Assembly: GCA_900541015.1 (NCBI GenBank)
Contig: UQIB01000011.1
Coordinates: forward strand, 1 to 64,000
Length of the DNA: 64,000 nt
Direction of reading: 5' to 3'
Source: an uncultured Collinsella sp.
Lineage (GTDB): Bacteria > Actinomycetota > Coriobacteriia > Coriobacteriales > Coriobacteriaceae
Of the stretch, positions 61,137-64,000 are shown piece after piece. Each line of letters begins with the position of its first letter. The first letter of the stretch is position 1. Below the pieces are notes generated by a model. That model worked only from the letters and a program-made list of their open reading frames with translations, ran no database searches and was not told the DNA's origin. A program made the translations under genes and the position numbers.

Positions 61137-61175
61137 CAAAAAATCGCCCCGTTCTTGCTTGAGGACGGGGCGATT
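61137..61175 (-). terminator. Terminator of the peptidase T gene
   Basis: On the minus strand AATCGCCCCGT pairs with ACGGGGCGATT and runs into a T-run, 27 bp after the pepT stop. Confidence 0.85.
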
Positions 61176-61201
61176 CGTCTTTTGGACTTGTGCAGCCAGG
61201 C

Positions 61202-62449
61202 TTATGCAAAGCGGGCGACGAGCTCCTGGAGCACGTCGGTCATCTTGACGAGCGAACTGACCGGGACGAACTCGTTGACGCCGTGGTAGCAATAGCCGCC
61301 GGTGGAAAGGTTGGGGCAGGGCAGACCGCGGAACGACAGCTGAGCGCCGTCGGTGCCGCCACGAATCGGCAGCACTTGGGGCTCAACGCCGCAGGCAAGG
61401 TAGGCTTCCTTGGCAACATCAATAAGCTCGGGATAGTCACGAACGATCTCGGCCATATTTCGATATTGCTGCTTAATCTCGACCGTCACGCGCTCCTCAC
61501 CCAGACGCAGGTTGAGCATCGAGGCGGCGGCATCAATAAGGTCGAGTTTCTGCTGGAACTTGGCGGCGTCATGGTCGCGGACGATATAGCGCGCTGTGGC
61601 GTGATCGACGGTCGCAGATACACCCTCAAGGTGATAAAAGCCCTCGTAGCCTTCCGTATACTCCGGGCGCTGCACGTAGGGGAGCAACGCGTTGAAGTCG
61701 CAGAACAGATTGCCTGCGTTGACCATACGGCCCTTAGCGTCGCCCGGGTGGATGGACTGGCCCTCAAAGCGGACGGTCGCCTCGGCGGCGTTAAAGCACT
61801 CCCACTCCAGCTCGCCGATGGGGCCGCCGTCGACCGTGTAGGCGTACTTGCAGCCAAAGGTATCGATATCCAACAGCTCGGCTCCGTGGCCGATCTCCTC
61901 GTCAGGGCAGAAGCAAATGCCGAGTGCGGGATGGGGCAGAGAAGGGTCCTGAGCGATACGCGCGACAAGCGACATGATCTCGGCGACGCCCGCCTTGTCG
62001 TCCGCGCCCAGCAGCGTGGTGCCATCGCTGCAGACCAGGTCCTCACCCGCGAGGTCATTCAGGGCGGGAAGCTTGGCGGTACCCATGGCAACGGGCTTAC
62101 CGTCAACCGTGCCGCAGACCAGGTCGCCGCCTTCGTAGTGTACGATGTGCGGCTTCACGCCGGCGCCCGGTGCAACTTCGGTGGTGTCGAGATGGGCGAT
62201 CAGGCCCAGGGCGGGCTTGTCCTCAGCGCCCGCACTTGCGGGGATATGCGCGCAGACATAGGCGTGCTCGGTCACGTGGGCATCTTCCGCACCAAGCTCG
62301 CGCAGCTCTTCAGCCAGCACGTTGGCAAGGTCAAACTGAACGGCGCTCGAGGGTACCTGGTCGCAGTTTGCATCCTCGGACTGCGTGTTGATCTGGACGT
62401 AGCGCAAAAAGCGTTCGAGGACATCGGGGCTCGTGGTGGTGTTTTCCAT
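61202..62449 (-). CDS. pepT: Peptidase T (tripeptide aminopeptidase)
   Basis: A 415-residue M20-family dizinc aminopeptidase releasing N-terminal residues from tripeptides. Metal-site motifs are IAHLDTTEVAPG, LLGADDKAGVAEI, CFCPDEEIGHGA with the catalytic Glu, YTVDGG, and a C-terminal CYHGVNEF with the last His ligand. ATG at 62449 follows GGAG at eight-base spacing; a longer in-frame extension of 32 residues upstream is unlike the family and was rejected. Monocistronic and divergent from the DtxR-type regulator gene. Confidence 0.95.
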   Translation of the reverse strand: MENTTTSPDVLERFLRYVQINTQSEDANCDQVPSSAVQFDLANVLAEELRELGAEDAHVTEHAYVCAHIPASAGAEDKPALGLIAHLDTTEVAPGAGVKPHIVHYEGGDLVCGTVDGKPVAMGTAKLPALNDLAGEDLVCSDGTTLLGADDKAGVAEIMSLVARIAQDPSLPHPALGICFCPDEEIGHGAELLDIDTFGCKYAYTVDGGPIGELEWECFNAAEATVRFEGQSIHPGDAKGRMVNAGNLFCDFNALLPYVQRPEYTEGYEGFYHLEGVSATVDHATARYIVRDHDAAKFQQKLDLIDAAASMLNLRLGEERVTVEIKQQYRNMAEIVRDYPELIDVAKEAYLACGVEPQVLPIRGGTDGAQLSFRGLPCPNLSTGGYCYHGVNEFVPVSSLVKMTDVLQELVARFA

Positions 62450-62569
62450 AAAGACCGCTCCAATCTTGGTCGTCGTGTGCAACAAGAACTCTAGCACGGT
62501 ATGCCACGGCATACCGCGACGCTTGAATGGGGTAGAATCAGCCATTGAATGCAGAAGGGACGGAAGATC

Positions 62570-62992
62570 ATGGATACGACAAATAGCTCGCGCGAACTAC
62601 ATCTGACGGTGGCGAACGAAGACTACTTGGAGTGCATGGTTCGCATTGAAAGCGAAGAGGGGGAAACCAACGGCGTGCGATCGGTCGACATCGCGCAGCG
62701 CCTTGGCGTCTCCAAGGCATCGGTCAATAAAGCGGTTTCGGCGCTCAAGGCATCCGAGCTTGTCGAGCAATCGCACTACGGCAAGGTCATACTGACCGAT
62801 CGCGGCCGCGAGGTTGGCACGGCTATCTGGTACCGTCATCGCCTCATCCGCACGTTTTTGGTTCAGGAGCTCGGTGTCGAATTTGAGCGAGCCGATTCCG
62901 AGGCCTGCATGATGGAGCATGCGCTATCCGAGGACACGATGAACCGCTGGCTCGCCTATCTCGAAAAGCAGGGAATCAGCGTCGAGGAATAG
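62570..62992 (+). CDS. DtxR/MntR-family metal-dependent regulator
   Basis: A 140-residue protein: N-terminal winged helix (NEDYLECMVRI, then RSVDIAQRLGVSKASVNKAV, residues 15-55) and a dimerisation/metal domain (GREVGTAIWYRHRLIRTFLV, then EACMMEHALSEDTMNRW) with Cys, Glu and His residues in the metal-site pattern. The C-terminal SH3-like domain of DtxR is missing, as in MntR. Fe or Mn sensing is inferred. ATG at 62570 after GGAAG. Its stop is 10 bp before the methyltransferase gene, so they may be co-transcribed. Confidence 0.85.
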   Translation: MDTTNSSRELHLTVANEDYLECMVRIESEEGETNGVRSVDIAQRLGVSKASVNKAVSALKASELVEQSHYGKVILTDRGREVGTAIWYRHRLIRTFLVQELGVEFERADSEACMMEHALSEDTMNRWLAYLEKQGISVEE

Positions 62993-63002
62993 CGGGATAT
63001 AT

Positions 63003-63896
63003 ATGGATACGAGTTATTACAACCGCTTTGGTGCCGAGGAACTTACGCGCCGCTTGTCGAGCGAGACCTTGTTGGCGCAGGGTCCCATGGGCAGTGTTCT
63101 GTTGAGTGAGTACGATGCCGCCGACATTCCACCGGCGTTTTGGAATCTGGCAGAGCCGCAGACCGTTTCTCGTATCCATCGCTTGTATGTCGCCGCCGGC
63201 GCGCAGGTGCTCATTACCAACACCTTTCAGGCGTCAAGCTACGCCCTCAAGCACGACCAGATTGCGCCGTCCGTGGCGGAGGTCAATCGCGGGGCCGTCG
63301 ACGATGCCCGCCAGGCACACCCTCAGCTGCTGCTGGGCTCGATGGGCCCGATCGGTATTGAGTGGTTTGCCGAGGACTCTGCCGAGTATCGTGAAATCCG
63401 AGACATTGCGCGCGAACAGGCGCACGCCTTGCTCAATGCCGGTGTTGACGGTTTGCTGATCGAGACGGTGACGTCTATCCGTAATTTGCAGCCCATGCTT
63501 GCCGGCGCCCGAGACGCCGCCGACGGCATGCCTGTTCTGGTGAGTTTTGTCGTTGACGATAAAGGCGACCTGTTGGGCGATGGCCTCAACATCGAGGCAG
63601 CCGTTTTGTACGCCGAAAAACACGGCGCAAACTCGGTTGGTGTTAATTGCTGTTCGCTTGCGGCCGCGAACGCGGCGGTGCCCAGGATGGTTGCATCGGC
63701 GACTACTCCCGTCACGGTGCGTCCCAACGTGGGCGATCCGGTCCAGACTCAGGATGGCCCCGTATGGCACGAGAACCCCGAAGCTTTCGCGCGCGCATGC
63801 ATCGAATGGAGGCATGCCGGTGCCGCAATGGTGGGCAGTTGCTGTGGAACCACGGCAATCACTACGGCAGCGATGGCCGAGGCGCTCGATATATAA
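63003..63896 (+). CDS. Homocysteine S-methyltransferase family protein
   Basis: A 297-residue TIM-barrel methyltransferase of the pfam02574 family, like the N-terminal domain of MetH or the betaine/S-methylmethionine enzymes. Zinc-ligand motifs are GVNCC (about residue 217) and GSCCGTT near the C-terminus; ITNTFQASS and DGLLIETVTS are also conserved. As a free-standing unit it transfers a methyl group to homocysteine; the donor is not predictable. Weak ribosome site before ATG 63003. It sits behind a metal regulator, possibly relevant because the enzyme binds zinc. Confidence 0.88.
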   Translation: MDTSYYNRFGAEELTRRLSSETLLAQGPMGSVLLSEYDAADIPPAFWNLAEPQTVSRIHRLYVAAGAQVLITNTFQASSYALKHDQIAPSVAEVNRGAVDDARQAHPQLLLGSMGPIGIEWFAEDSAEYREIRDIAREQAHALLNAGVDGLLIETVTSIRNLQPMLAGARDAADGMPVLVSFVVDDKGDLLGDGLNIEAAVLYAEKHGANSVGVNCCSLAAANAAVPRMVASATTPVTVRPNVGDPVQTQDGPVWHENPEAFARACIEWRHAGAAMVGSCCGTTAITTAAMAEALDI

Positions 63897-63902
63897 AGGG
63901 CA

Positions 63903-63931
63903 AAACCGCTCCATACGGGGCGGTTTTTTTT
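63903..63931 (+). terminator. Intrinsic terminator after the methyltransferase gene
   Basis: AAACCGCTCC pairs with GGGGCGGTTT (one G-T pair) around ATAC and continues into eight T residues, directly behind the stop codon. The last 69 bases of the window hold no recognisable feature. Confidence 0.88.
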
Positions 63932-64000
63932 ATTGCCTGCATGTCCTCGGCAGCATTTGCCCAAATGGTGAATGCTGGTGCCGGCAGGTTGCCGAGTGCA

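Noticed and set aside
60999..61289. A 96-codon frame over the class III cluster
   Set aside because: Covers repeat modules and the pepT terminator and runs antisense into pepT.

Overview
The window looks like a chromosomal segment of a Collinsella-type actinobacterium (Coriobacteriia). That call is an inference from the high-GC codon use, a complete F-type ATP synthase operon followed directly by murA and a LytR-CpsA-Psr gene, a short KdpD-like kinase beside a Kup transporter, and intergenic space full of palindromic repeats with GGGAC cores. No database search was possible.

Layout. 1-5.9 kb: nitroreductase, Kup potassium uptake, a small membrane protein and a KdpDE-like two-component system. 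6-13 kb: RlmKL-type rRNA methyltransferase, HAD phosphatase, transaldolase, Tex. 13.3-17.8 kb: minus-strand cluster of SDR dehydrogenase, OFA-type MFS transporter and Gfo/Idh/MocA dehydrogenase, with a divergent LysR regulator. 18-22.2 kb: heterodimeric ABC exporter under a MarR regulator. 22.3-29.4 kb: vitamin B6 kinase with a TIGR04076-like protein, a DUF4143-type ATPase behind three 32/33-bp-spaced repeats, a low-molecular-weight phosphatase, an MFS exporter, an unknown anchored protein and an aldose 1-epimerase. 29.7-34.1 kb: polar amino-acid ABC importer and an M20 peptidase. 34.1-43.1 kb: an inserted island made almost entirely of one 2745-codon sortase-anchored adhesin. 43.3-47 kb: prfA and prmC, separated by a structured repeat that itself carries an IS200-like insertion. 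47-51 kb: toxin-antitoxin pair, TsaC/Sua5, glycerol kinase, uracil phosphoribosyltransferase. 51.2-58.2 kb: ATP synthase operon. 58.2-63.9 kb: murA, LCP protein, peptidase T, DtxR-type regulator and homocysteine methyltransferase.

The less ordinary content is intergenic and structural. (1) A multi-stem element of about 110-150 nt occurs in four clear copies plus one weak one. Its stems differ in sequence but stay complementary, as in a conserved folded RNA or a structure-dependent mobile element. (2) One copy is split by the IS200-like element, which fixes the insertion site. (3) The adhesin island splits a dispersed palindrome; joining the two flanks across a 6-bp direct repeat restores a perfect 13-bp-arm hairpin. 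(4) The adhesin gene has a nine-G tract in its leader, a candidate on/off switch. (5) Several REP-like hairpin classes share a GGGAC core with changing arms.

Most protein functions are routine family calls. Start codons were chosen by Shine-Dalgarno spacing and family length, and ATG/GTG/TTG alternatives are noted where they matter.
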